From: Pseudarthrobacter naphthalenicus
GTDB lineage: Bacteria > Actinomycetota > Actinomycetes > Actinomycetales > Micrococcaceae
Assembly (NCBI RefSeq): GCF_029076445.1
Contig: NZ_JARESG010000008.1
Span: 124,001 to 188,000 of the forward strand
DNA length: 64,000 bases
Direction: 5' to 3'
The notes beneath the pieces were generated by a model. That model was not told the DNA's origin, did not search any database, and saw nothing but the letters and a program-made list of their open reading frames with translations. Of this stretch, positions 26,448 to 34,757 are shown one piece after another; within the stretch, counting starts at the first letter, position 1, and each line of letters begins with the position of its first letter. Position numbers and translations under genes: made by a program.

Positions 26448-27461
26448 GTGAGCGAGCCGCGCAAACTGGAAGTACTGCGGGCCATCGTGGAGGACTACGT
26501 GCACTCCCGGGAGCCTGTTGGTTCCAAGGCCCTGGTTGAGCGCCACCACCTCGGCGTGTCCAGCGCCACCATCCGGAACGACATGGCCGCCCTGGAAGAT
26601 GAGGGCCTGATTACCGCTCCGCACACCAGTGCGGGCCGGATCCCCACGGACAAGGGCTACCGGCTGTTTGTGGACCAGATCTCGGCCGTCAAACCTCTGT
26701 CCCCGGCGGAGAAGAAGGCCATCCAGTCGCTGCTGGAGGGTGCGGATGACTTGGATGACGTCCTGGACAGGACAGTCAGGCTGCTTTCCCAGCTGACCAA
26801 CCAGGTGGCAGTGGTGCAGTACCCGCACCTGAGCCGGGCCACCATCCGCCACATCGAATTTGTCCTTCTGGCACCACGCCAGGTCCTCCTGGTGCTGATC
26901 GCCACCACCGGCAAGGTGGAACAGCGTGTGATCGACGTCGGCCAGGACCTCGGCGAGGATGCCATCGCCGCTTTGCGGACACACTTCCTCGGTTCGCTGG
27001 CCGGAACACCGCTGAGCCGGCTGGCCCAGTCCCTGCCTGGTGTGGTGTCCTCCGTCGCCCCGGGCCAGCGGGCAGCTGCCCAGGCGCTGGCCCATGGACT
27101 GGAGACGCTCGCCCACAGCAGCAGGGAGGACCGCATGGTGATGGCCGGCACCGCGAACCTTGCCCGGTCCAATGTGGATTTCCCCCTCAGCATCGGCCCT
27201 GTCCTGGAAGCACTGGAGGAACAGGTAGTCCTGCTCCGCCTGCTCAGCGACATGGCGCAGGACCCGCGCGGCGTGACCGTGAGCATAGGCCGGGAAAACC
27301 CGTACGACGGGCTCGCCGAAGCTTCCGTGGTGGCCACCGCCTACGGACCGGACAGCACCGCCAAGGTTGGTGTCCTGGGGCCCACCCGGATGGACTATCC
27401 CACCACCATGGCCGCAGTGCGGGCAGTAGCCCGTTATCTGTCAAGAATTCTGGGCCCTTAA
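26448..27461 (+). CDS. hrcA: Heat-inducible transcriptional repressor HrcA
   Basis: A 337-residue HrcA with an N-terminal winged helix ([53 protein letters not shown]), a central GAF-like domain and the C-terminal dimer domain ([18 protein letters not shown]). The start is GTG at 26448 with a strong GGAGGTGGA site. It should bind the CIRCE element just upstream. dnaJ follows on the same strand after 73 bases. Confidence 0.96.
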   Translation: MSEPRKLEVLRAIVEDYVHSREPVGSKALVERHHLGVSSATIRNDMAALEDEGLITAPHTSAGRIPTDKGYRLFVDQISAVKPLSPAEKKAIQSLLEGADDLDDVLDRTVRLLSQLTNQVAVVQYPHLSRATIRHIEFVLLAPRQVLLVLIATTGKVEQRVIDVGQDLGEDAIAALRTHFLGSLAGTPLSRLAQSLPGVVSSVAPGQRAAAQALAHGLETLAHSSREDRMVMAGTANLARSNVDFPLSIGPVLEALEEQVVLLRLLSDMAQDPRGVTVSIGRENPYDGLAEASVVATAYGPDSTAKVGVLGPTRMDYPTTMAAVRAVARYLSRILGP

Positions 27462-27534
27462 CAGCCGGCCCAGGCACGAAGAGCAGTGCCGGCAGCACCG
27501 CCGCCGGCAGTACAACAGGGAAGAGATACGAACT

Positions 27535-28662
27535 TTGAGCAGCCACTACGACGTCCTCGGGGTCTCGCCGGAAGCCACCGGAGAAGAGATCAAGAAGGCC
27601 TACCGCAAGCTGGCCCGCACCCTTCACCCGGACGTTAACCCCGGGGACGATGCGTCGGACCGCTTCAAGGCCGTCACCCACGCCTACGAGGTCCTTTCGG
27701 ACCCCCAGAAGCGCCGTGTATATGACACCACCGGCAACGAAAACGGTACTGACAACGGCTTCGGCGGCGGGTCCTACGCCGGCCAGGGGTTCGCGTTCCA
27801 GGACATCTTCGATACGTTCTTCGGTGCGGGCGGGTCCTCGGGTCCCGCCTCCCGGGTCCGCCGCGGCCAGGACGCGCTGATCAGTGTCCGGATCGAACTG
27901 CGCGACGCCGTTTTCGGCGTCAACCGCAAACTCGAAGTGGATACCGCCGTCACCTGCCCCACCTGTAACGGTTCGTGCTGCCGCGAGGGCAGCCACCCTG
28001 AACGCTGCGATATCTGCGGTGGCAGCGGCCAGGTCCAGCGGGCCGTGCGCTCCATCCTGGGCCAGGTCATGACGGCCGCCCCCTGCGGCACCTGCGAGGG
28101 CTTCGGAACCGTCATTAAGGACCCCTGCAATGAGTGCAACGGCCAGGGCCGTATCCGCAGCCGCCGGTCACTCACCATCAAAGTGCCTGCCGGCGTGGCA
28201 ACAGGCACCCGGATCCAGCTTTCCGGGCAGGGCGAGGCCGGACCTGCCGGCGGACCTGCCGGTGACCTCTACGTTGAAATCCGGGTCAACAACGATCCCA
28301 CCTTTGTCCGCGACGGCGATGACCTGCACGCGACTTTGCACATCCCCATGACCGCGGCCGCCCTGGGCACGGAAGTGTCCTTGGAAACCTTCGACGGGCT
28401 GCAGGAAATCGACGTCAAAGCCGGCACCCAGTCCGGTGAGGTCATCACGCTGCGCGGGCTGGGCGTAACGCATCTTCGTGGCTACGGCCGCGGTGACCTG
28501 TTGGTCCACCTGCAGGTGGAGACGCCTTCGAAGCTCGACCCGGCGCAGGAGGACCTGCTGCGTCAGCTCGCCAAGCTGCGGGGTGAGCAGTTCACTGAAG
28601 GCAAGCTGACGGCCAGCGGCGGAGTCTTCGCCAAGCTGCGGGACCGGTTCGGTAACCTCTAG
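27535..28662 (+). CDS. dnaJ: Chaperone protein DnaJ (DnaJ2 type)
   Basis: A 375-residue type I J-protein. The J-domain carries HPD at about residues 32-34, then a Gly/Phe-rich linker (GFGGGSYAGQGFAFQDIF), a four-repeat zinc domain (about 140-210) and the C-terminal substrate-binding beta domains. The first zinc repeat reads CPTCNGSC rather than CxxCxGxG, a form seen in actinobacterial DnaJ2. It stimulates DnaK; the DnaK-linked dnaJ1 is elsewhere. TTG start at 27535 with GGGAAGAG upstream. It is cotranscribed with hrcA. Confidence 0.95.
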   Translation: MSSHYDVLGVSPEATGEEIKKAYRKLARTLHPDVNPGDDASDRFKAVTHAYEVLSDPQKRRVYDTTGNENGTDNGFGGGSYAGQGFAFQDIFDTFFGAGGSSGPASRVRRGQDALISVRIELRDAVFGVNRKLEVDTAVTCPTCNGSCCREGSHPERCDICGGSGQVQRAVRSILGQVMTAAPCGTCEGFGTVIKDPCNECNGQGRIRSRRSLTIKVPAGVATGTRIQLSGQGEAGPAGGPAGDLYVEIRVNNDPTFVRDGDDLHATLHIPMTAAALGTEVSLETFDGLQEIDVKAGTQSGEVITLRGLGVTHLRGYGRGDLLVHLQVETPSKLDPAQEDLLRQLAKLRGEQFTEGKLTASGGVFAKLRDRFGNL

Positions 28663-28664
28663 CA

Positions 28665-29450
28665 GTGAGTAACCCAGTCTTCTTCAGCGGCGCCGGGTCG
28701 CTGGACCAGCTGGTGCCGGGGGCCCGGTTCACCCTGCAGGGCCCTGAAGCGCGCCATGCGGTAACAGTCAAGCGACTGGCGCCGGGGGAGTCCGTGGACA
28801 TTGCCGACGGTGCAGGCAGGCGACTTACTGGAACGGTTGTTTCCACCTCGCCGTCGGAACTCACTGTTGAATGCACCAAGCTGGCCATGGAGGACCAGCC
28901 GGGCATCCGGCTGGTCCTGGTTCAGGCACTGGCCAAAGGTGACCGCGATGAACTCGCCATCGAAACGGCCACTGAACTGGGCATCGACGCCGTTGTTCCC
29001 TGGCAGTCGGAACGGTCAATTGTCCGTTGGAAGGGGGAGCGCGCGGCGAAAGCCCACGCCAAATGGCAGTCTGTCGTCACGGCCGCCGCCAAGCAGGCCC
29101 GCCGGGCCTGGATCCCGGAGGTGCGCGCCGTCGTCGAGACCCCGGGCCTGGTTGCCGCCGTGGCCGCAGCGGACCTTGCCGTGATCCTGCACGAAGACGC
29201 CGTCCGTCCGCTGCGATCGGTGCTGGAGGCCTGGCAGGCAGGACTGCCCGCGGGCCAGGGTCCCCGGGAAATTCTGCTCATCGTTGGTCCGGAGGGTGGG
29301 ATCAGTCCCCGGGAAGTCACCAGGCTCTGCGATGTGGGTGCCGTGACGGCGCTCCTGGGCCACCACGTCCTGAGATCCTCCACGGCCGGACCCGCCGCGG
29401 TTGTGCTTGCGAGCGACGTGCTGGGCCGCCTGAATGCCCCGACGTCCTGA
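28665..29450 (+). CDS. rsmE: 16S rRNA (uracil1498-N3)-methyltransferase
   Basis: A 261-residue SPOUT-class methyltransferase that modifies U1498 in the decoding centre of 16S rRNA. The N-terminal PUA-like domain (FTLQGPEARHAVTVKRLAPGE) and the knot region (LLIVGPEGGISPREV, then LGHHVLRSSTAGPAAV) are clear. GTG start two bases after the dnaJ stop, so the two are coupled. The stop codon falls in the first unit of an 18-base tandem repeat. Confidence 0.95.
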   Translation: MSNPVFFSGAGSLDQLVPGARFTLQGPEARHAVTVKRLAPGESVDIADGAGRRLTGTVVSTSPSELTVECTKLAMEDQPGIRLVLVQALAKGDRDELAIETATELGIDAVVPWQSERSIVRWKGERAAKAHAKWQSVVTAAAKQARRAWIPEVRAVVETPGLVAAVAAADLAVILHEDAVRPLRSVLEAWQAGLPAGQGPREILLIVGPEGGISPREVTRLCDVGAVTALLGHHVLRSSTAGPAAVVLASDVLGRLNAPTS

Positions 29451-29482
29451 ACTGACTGGCCCGCCTGAACTGACTGGGCCGC
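29447..29482. repeat. 18-base tandem duplication at the rsmE stop
   Basis: CTGAACTGACTGGCCCGC (29447-29464) is followed directly by the same unit with one change (29465-29482), and a third partial copy (CTGAAC) begins at 29483. The rsmE stop codon lies in the first copy. It looks like a recent slippage or duplication event. Confidence 0.75.
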
Positions 29483-29494
29483 CTGAACCAGCCG

Positions 29495-30448
29495 CTACTT
29501 GACGTTGAACTTTCGTGTGTCCACGTTCAGTTCCTGGCCGCTGCTGCCATCCGCCTGCCACACGCGGAGCTCGTAGGTTCCCGGCGGGAGACTGAGCGAA
29601 AGCGTGAAGAGCCCGGACTGCGCCGAATCAGCCCCGGCTGTTGTCTCACCGGTCAGGTACGCCGACTTGTCGGCGTTCCCCGCGGACCGCAGGATCTGCC
29701 ACCTCAGCTTGCCCCCCGGCACCGTGCTGCGGCCCGTAATCTTCACACTGCCGGTAGGAACTTCGGTGCCTTCCTGGGGATCGATGATCCACACGGGCGC
29801 CACCATGCCGGCCGCCCGGGACATCGGGGCACCCAACCGGACATGGTTGAAGGCCACATAATCAGTATGGCTGTCTACCAGGACCCGCACCTGAATCTGC
29901 TGGCCCGAATCGATGAGCCCGGAACTGGCCGCAGCCGCAGTGGCGGTGAAGATCAACTGCTGGATGGCACGAACTGCCATGTCGGCGTCGAGATTGCTGT
30001 TGAAGGCATCCGCCGAGACATCAACGGTAATGACATTCTTTCCCGAGATTGACGTTGCCAGCTCAGTGGGGCTCTGCCAGGGAGTGAAGTAATCCGGGTC
30101 GAGGGGCTTTTCGGACATCATGGCGCGCAGTGCACGGGTGACCGGGTTTTCCTGCTCCGGGACATCCCGGAACTCCCGGTAAAGATAGACGCTGCCGTTA
30201 CTGCGGCCAATCCAATACACAGGCGCTTTGTTGGACGACTGGGTGGTTTCCAGGGGTGCGCTCGTAGAGGCCGCGCCAGGTGAGCCGGTGGCGGCCGCGG
30301 TGGAGTTCGCCGTCAGGGTGGGCTGGGGGCCGGGATCTGCAATACAGCCGGTCAGGAGAAGGAGGGCCGGAAAAAGGACCAGGACAGCCCGCGTGCGCAA
30401 CGGCCGCACGGCATGCTCGGCCGTGCGGGTGTCGGGTGTTTCCGGCAC
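29495..30448 (-). CDS. Lipoprotein with GerMN and Gmad2 domains
   Basis: About 317 residues. A signal peptide ends in the lipobox LLTGC, so the mature protein is anchored to the outer face of the membrane. Next comes an Ala/Thr/Ser linker, a GerMN domain (VTRALRAMMSEKPLDPDY, ITVDVSADAF, QIQVRVLVD) and a C-terminal Gmad2 immunoglobulin-like domain (VWIIDPQEGTEVP, VKITGRSTVPGGKLRW). GerMN/Gmad2 proteins are thought to act at the cell wall; no specific role is known for this one. The start is uncertain: GTG 30448 gives a normal signal peptide with AGGAAGGA about 14 bases upstream, and the frame stays open to 30766. Confidence 0.8.
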   Translation of the reverse strand: MPETPDTRTAEHAVRPLRTRAVLVLFPALLLLTGCIADPGPQPTLTANSTAAATGSPGAASTSAPLETTQSSNKAPVYWIGRSNGSVYLYREFRDVPEQENPVTRALRAMMSEKPLDPDYFTPWQSPTELATSISGKNVITVDVSADAFNSNLDADMAVRAIQQLIFTATAAAASSGLIDSGQQIQVRVLVDSHTDYVAFNHVRLGAPMSRAAGMVAPVWIIDPQEGTEVPTGSVKITGRSTVPGGKLRWQILRSAGNADKSAYLTGETTAGADSAQSGLFTLSLSLPPGTYELRVWQADGSSGQELNVDTRKFNVK

Positions 30449-30632
30449 TCTGATAGCCCGTGTCCTTCCTGGCTGCGAATGATGGGGCAGGGCCCCGGTA
30501 AGCCGGTCCCCGGACGGCTGAACTTCAAGCATGGCATAGCGAGGCCGCCGGAAAGGGCCCAAAACTCCTCCCCGTCCCAACTGCAACGGGAACGATATGC
30601 GGCTGATATGAAGTTGATATCTAACACCGCCG

Positions 30633-30800
30633 GTGATCGGGCAGCCGGGTCCCTGGAAACGCCTGTTACGTGGCGTCCCGGGTCGCCGCCGCCAGTGCCC
30701 TGCTGGCGTAAGATGGAAGGAAACGCTGGCTCCGGCGTGCTCGGCAACAGGCCGCTCACGCAGCAACCGGCGGTACCAAGTCCGAACCGGAGGAGATCAC
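30633..30800 (+). promoter_or_regulatory. Candidate structured 5' leader of phoH
   Basis: The 371 bases between the lipoprotein and phoH hold no convincing gene; 30449-30632 shows only AT-rich repeats of GATAT (30593-30620) that could include promoters. From 30633 a branched fold can be drawn. A closing helix GTGATC (30633-30638) / GATCAC (30795-30800) encloses three elements: a hairpin with ACGCC/GGCGT; CGCCAG/CTGGCG (30690-30708); and CTCCGG (30730-30735) / CCGGAG (30787-30792), which surrounds GCGTG-CT-CGGC-loop-GCCG-CT-CACGC. The purine-rich GGAGGAG at 30789-30795 would be inside the last helix. GC-rich DNA folds easily, so this is a hypothesis. Confidence 0.4.
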
Positions 30801-30819
30801 GGGCCCGCGGGCCAGCACC

Positions 30820-31905
30820 ATGACTGAATCAACGAACGGAAAGCGCAGGCTGAACACTGAGCGCGCCGCCGGGGAATTTCCCCATTCACTTCCCGGTGTC
30901 CGGACGGAGGTGGTGCTCTTTGACAACTCCGATCAGATGGTCCAGTCGCTCGGCAGTCATGATGAGGCCCTGCGGTACATCGAAGAACAGTTCCCGGCGG
31001 TAAACTTCCACGTCCGCGGAAACGAACTTTCCATCAGCGGTCCGGCGGACGAAGTTCCCCGCATCATGCGCCTGCTCCATGAAGTGCGCGGCCTTGTGGC
31101 CCGGGGAACCGTTATCAGCCCCGCAGTACTGCAGCAGCTCGTGGCGTTGCTCCGCAGCCAGTCCCTGCAGAACCCCGTTGACGTCCTCACCCATGACATC
31201 CTGTCCAGCCGGGGAAAGACCATCCGGCCCAAGACGCTGAACCAGAAGAACTATGTTGACGCCATCGATGCCAACACCGTGATCTTCGGCATCGGCCCCG
31301 CCGGCACCGGAAAAACCTTCCTGGCCATGGCGAAGGCGGTCCAGGCGCTGCAGCAGAAGGAAGTCAGCCGCATCATCCTGACGAGGCCGGCGGTCGAAGC
31401 CGGTGAACGTCTGGGGTTCCTGCCCGGCACCCTCAGTGACAAGATCGATCCCTACCTGCGTCCGCTTTATGATGCGCTCCACGACATGATGGACCCCGAA
31501 TCGATTCCGCGCCTCATGGCCGCCGGGACCATCGAAGTTGCCCCGCTTGCCTATATGCGCGGGCGGACCCTGAACGACGCATTCATCATCCTTGACGAGG
31601 CACAAAACACCACCCCGGAACAGATGAAGATGTTCCTGACCCGGCTGGGCTTCGGCTCAAAGATGGTCGTCACCGGCGACGTCACCCAGGTGGACCTTCC
31701 GTTCGGGACGCGTTCGGGGCTGCGCATCGTGGAGGAAATCCTGCAGGGCATTGAGGACGTCAACTTCTCCGTGCTGGATTCCACTGACGTGGTCCGTCAC
31801 CGCCTGGTGGGGGACATCGTTCGGGCCTACAGCATCTGGGACGATGTCCAGCGGAACAAAGTCAAACACTCGGTAAGCCGTGAGAAGCGGACGGAACGCG
31901 CATGA
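30820..31905 (+). CDS. phoH: PhoH-like ATPase
   Basis: A 361-residue PhoH-family P-loop ATPase: an N-terminal KH-like region (FHVRGNELSISGPADEVPRIM), Walker A GPAGTGKT near residue 160, Walker B ILDEAQNTTPEQM near 258, and the RNA-helicase-like LTRPAVEAGERLGFLPG. Together with YbeY, encoded next, it is thought to work in RNA processing or ribosome quality control. The ATG at 30820 has no close Shine-Dalgarno sequence; the nearest, GGAGGAG, is 25 bases upstream, inside a possible hairpin. Its stop overlaps the ybeY start (ATGA). Confidence 0.93.
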   Translation: MTESTNGKRRLNTERAAGEFPHSLPGVRTEVVLFDNSDQMVQSLGSHDEALRYIEEQFPAVNFHVRGNELSISGPADEVPRIMRLLHEVRGLVARGTVISPAVLQQLVALLRSQSLQNPVDVLTHDILSSRGKTIRPKTLNQKNYVDAIDANTVIFGIGPAGTGKTFLAMAKAVQALQQKEVSRIILTRPAVEAGERLGFLPGTLSDKIDPYLRPLYDALHDMMDPESIPRLMAAGTIEVAPLAYMRGRTLNDAFIILDEAQNTTPEQMKMFLTRLGFGSKMVVTGDVTQVDLPFGTRSGLRIVEEILQGIEDVNFSVLDSTDVVRHRLVGDIVRAYSIWDDVQRNKVKHSVSREKRTERA

Positions 31906-32375
31906 GCATCGAAGTGAATAACGAATCCGGCATCGAAGTTGACGAAGCGGAGCTCGTGGCCCTGTCCCGGTACGTTTTTGAACAGCTGTACATTCACCCC
32001 CAGGCGGAACTGTCCATCCTGCTGGTGGATGAACCGGCCATGGAAAAACTGCACATCGAACTCATGGACGAGCCCGGCTCGACGGACGTTCTCTCGGTAC
32101 CCATGGACGAGCTCACGCCAGGTACCCCGGACCGGCCCACCCCGCAGGGGATGCTCGGCGACATTGCCGTATGCCCCCAGGTAGCGCAGGTGCAGGCCGC
32201 CAACGCCGGGCACGGACTGCAGGACGAGATGCTGCTCCTGACCACGCATGGCATTCTCCACCTGCTGGGCTATGACCACGCCGAGCCGGAGGAGAAGGAG
32301 GAAATGTTTGGCCTCCAGCGCCAGCTGCTCTCCGGGTTCACGGGCAAAGACGCACCCGCCGAGACCACGCAGTGA
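31902..32375 (+). CDS. ybeY: Endoribonuclease YbeY (rRNA maturation)
   Basis: A 157-residue metallo-endoribonuclease needed for 16S rRNA 3'-end maturation. The zinc motif H-x3-H-x5-H is THGILHLLGYDHAEPEE near residue 116. The substrate-binding part includes STDVLSVPMDE and GMLGDIAVCP. The start overlaps the phoH stop by 4 bases, and its own stop overlaps the next start (GTGA at 32372), so phoH-ybeY-CNNM gene is a tightly coupled unit. Confidence 0.95.
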   Translation: MSIEVNNESGIEVDEAELVALSRYVFEQLYIHPQAELSILLVDEPAMEKLHIELMDEPGSTDVLSVPMDELTPGTPDRPTPQGMLGDIAVCPQVAQVQAANAGHGLQDEMLLLTTHGILHLLGYDHAEPEEKEEMFGLQRQLLSGFTGKDAPAETTQ

Positions 32376-33703
32376 CGCCCCTGCTCCTTGTTGGCATGGC
32401 CCTGGTTTTTCTTAGCACCGCCGCCTTACTTACTGCTGCCGACGCCGCGTTCACTTTCCTTCCCCGGCATGACGCCGGGGAGGCGCTCGTCAAGAGCAAG
32501 GGCAACGCCATGCGGCGCATCCTGGCCCAGCCGGTGGCGCATATCAGGGCTTTGCGGTTTTGGCGGATCTGGTTCGAGATGGCGTCCGCCGTGGCCGTCG
32601 CCGTGCTCCTGCACAGCCTCCTGGACAACGTCTGGCTGGCAGGCCTGGCCGCCACGGGCATCATGGCGCTGCTGGGGTTTGTCATCGTCGGGGTCTCGCC
32701 GCGCCAGATCGGCAGGCTGCATTCGGGCGCCGTGGTCCGGTACACGGCGCCCCTGATCCGGTTCCTCACCTGGATCCTCGGCCCGATCCCGAGGTGGCTC
32801 GTGGCGATCGGCAGCGCTGCGGCACCGGGTGCGCCGGCGGGAGACGATGCGTTCTTCAGTGAGCAGGAGTTCCGCGAACTTGTGGACCGGGCTTCCGAGT
32901 CGGACATGATCGAAGACAACGAAGCGGAAATGATCCAGTCCGTCTTTGATTTCGGCGATACGCTGGTGCGCGCCGTTATGGTCCCCAGGACAGACATCCT
33001 CAGCATCGACGCCGGTTCGAGCCTTCGCCGGGCAATGTCGCTGTTCCTGCGGTCCGGCTACTCGCGCATCCCCGTCATCAGCGACGACACCGACCATATC
33101 CTCGGAATCGTCTACCTCAAGGACGTGGCCGCCACGCTGCACGAGCTGGGACCTGATGACGAACCGCCGCCGGTTGAAGCGCTGGCCCGTGAAGTCAGGT
33201 ACGTCCCGGAGTCCAAACCGGTGAGCGAGCTGCTGCGGGAGCTGCAGAAGGAATCCACCCACGTGGCCATCGTCATCGACGAATACGGTGGCACGGCCGG
33301 CCTGGTGACACTCGAGGACCTCATCGAGGAAATCGTCGGGGAAATTGTGGACGAATACGACACCGAAAGCGCTGAAGCCGTGGCCCTCGGCGGCGGCGCC
33401 TACCGCGTCAGCGCACGCATGAGCATTGACGACCTCGGTGAACTGTTCGACATCGAGCTCGATGATGACGAAGTGGACACCGTGGGCGGCCTCCTGGCCA
33501 AGGCCCTGGGCCGGGTGCCGATCGTTGGCAGCCACGTGGAGGTGGACGGCATCTCGCTGCGCGCAGAACGGCTGGAAGGCCGGCGCAACCGGGTCAGCCA
33601 CATCATTGCAGCTGCTGTTCCAAAGATAGACACTGACCTTGAAGACCTCTTTGACGAGGCGAACGCAACCCAGCAGGGAGTTCCACGTGAGCAAGAAAAA
33701 TAA
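32372..33703 (+). CDS. CNNM/CorC-type membrane protein (hemolysin family)
   Basis: A 443-residue protein with an N-terminal DUF21 membrane domain of three to four spans, a CBS pair (MVPRTDILSIDAGSSLRRAMS, then SRIPVISDDTDHILGIVYLKD and IVIDEYGGTAGLVTLEDLIEEIVGEIVDE) and a C-terminal CorC_HlyC domain (YRVSARMSIDDLGELFDIEL). CNNM/CorC proteins are linked to magnesium and cobalt export and resistance; hemolytic activity is only a historical name. Translation is coupled to ybeY, and the 3' end overlaps era by 17 bases. Confidence 0.9.
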   Translation: MTPLLLVGMALVFLSTAALLTAADAAFTFLPRHDAGEALVKSKGNAMRRILAQPVAHIRALRFWRIWFEMASAVAVAVLLHSLLDNVWLAGLAATGIMALLGFVIVGVSPRQIGRLHSGAVVRYTAPLIRFLTWILGPIPRWLVAIGSAAAPGAPAGDDAFFSEQEFRELVDRASESDMIEDNEAEMIQSVFDFGDTLVRAVMVPRTDILSIDAGSSLRRAMSLFLRSGYSRIPVISDDTDHILGIVYLKDVAATLHELGPDDEPPPVEALAREVRYVPESKPVSELLRELQKESTHVAIVIDEYGGTAGLVTLEDLIEEIVGEIVDEYDTESAEAVALGGGAYRVSARMSIDDLGELFDIELDDDEVDTVGGLLAKALGRVPIVGSHVEVDGISLRAERLEGRRNRVSHIIAAAVPKIDTDLEDLFDEANATQQGVPREQEK

Positions 33704-34661
33704 CCGACCGGCCGGCCACGGCTCTGACACACCGGACTACGGCGGTTACCGGGCCGGGTTTTCGGTCCTGGTAGGACGGCCCAACGCGGGGAAATCCACC
33801 CTGACGAACGCCCTGGTGGGGCAAAAGGTCGCCATCACCTCCGCGAAGCCGCAAACCACGCGGCATACCATCAGGGGCATCGTCCACCGGGAGGACGCCC
33901 AACTGGTCCTCGTCGACACTCCGGGGCTGCACCGTCCCCGCACCCTGCTGGGCAAGCGGCTCAACGACCTGGTGGCTGACACCCTGGCGGAAGTCGACGC
34001 GATCGGCTTCTGCCTCCCCGCCAACGAGAAAATCGGCCCCGGCGACAAATACATCGCTGCCCAGCTGGCACAGCTCGGCAGCAAGCCCCTCATTGCCATT
34101 GTGACCAAGGCAGACCTGGTGGACCGGCAGGCCCTCACCGAGCAGCTGCTCGCCGTAGCCGCGTTGGGCCGGGAGGTTCTGGGCGAAGACGGCTGGAAGG
34201 ACATCGTTCCGGTCTCCGCTGCCGACGGCTTCCAAGTGAGCACCCTCACGGATGTACTCATCAGCCATATGCCGCCGTCGCCTCCGCTATACCCCGACGG
34301 GCACCTGACGGACGAACCGGAAGCCGTGATGATCGCCGAACTCATCCGGGAGGCGGCCTTGGAAGGCGTCCGCGACGAGTTGCCGCACTCCCTGGCCGTC
34401 GTCGTCGATGAAATAGTCCCGCGTGAAGGCCGGCCGGAGGATCGGCCCTTCCTGGATGTCCGGGTCAATCTCTACGTGGAGCGCCCTTCCCAGAAAGCCA
34501 TCATCATCGGCAAGGGCGGCGCCAGGCTCCGCGAGGTGGGCACCAATGCCCGCAAGGCCATTGAGGCGCTGCTGGGCGCCCGCATCTACCTGGACCTCCA
34601 CGTGAAGGTCGCCAAGGACTGGCAGCGGGACCCTAAACAGCTGGTCAAGCTGGGTTTCTGA
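33687..34661 (+). CDS. era: GTPase Era
   Basis: A 324-residue GTPase that helps assemble the 30S subunit. G1 is GRPNAGKST (about residues 31-39), G2/G3 are TTRHTIRGI and DTPGLH, G4 is TKAD, and the C-terminal KH domain includes IIGKGGARLREVGTNARKAIE followed by LDLHVKVAKDWQRDP. I used GTG at 33687 (VSKKNNRP) with GGGAG upstream; the frame extends to 33639 inside the previous gene. phoH-ybeY-CNNM-era is a conserved ribosome-maturation cluster. Confidence 0.96.
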   Translation: MSKKNNRPAGHGSDTPDYGGYRAGFSVLVGRPNAGKSTLTNALVGQKVAITSAKPQTTRHTIRGIVHREDAQLVLVDTPGLHRPRTLLGKRLNDLVADTLAEVDAIGFCLPANEKIGPGDKYIAAQLAQLGSKPLIAIVTKADLVDRQALTEQLLAVAALGREVLGEDGWKDIVPVSAADGFQVSTLTDVLISHMPPSPPLYPDGHLTDEPEAVMIAELIREAALEGVRDELPHSLAVVVDEIVPREGRPEDRPFLDVRVNLYVERPSQKAIIIGKGGARLREVGTNARKAIEALLGARIYLDLHVKVAKDWQRDPKQLVKLGF

Positions 34662-34757
34662 CCCAGCGGCGCGCCCTGCCCCGGCCGGTCAACGGGAAGT
34701 TCCCAGAAATGGCAACTAAAATAGACCGGATTCAAATATTCGAGGAAGGTACACCAC

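Noticed and set aside
30680..30800. An S-box (SAM) riboswitch before phoH
   Set aside because: GGCAAC and a GGTACCAAGTCC segment recall the S-box core, but the P1 and P2 elements and the GA-rich kink-turn are absent, and the downstream genes are not methionine genes.
30713..30823. A 36-codon frame ending in an ATGA overlap with phoH
   Set aside because: Its ATG lies inside the only nearby -10-like TAAGAT, there is no ribosome site, and the product is Pro/Arg-rich with no resemblance to a protein. The same bases are better explained by the structured leader.
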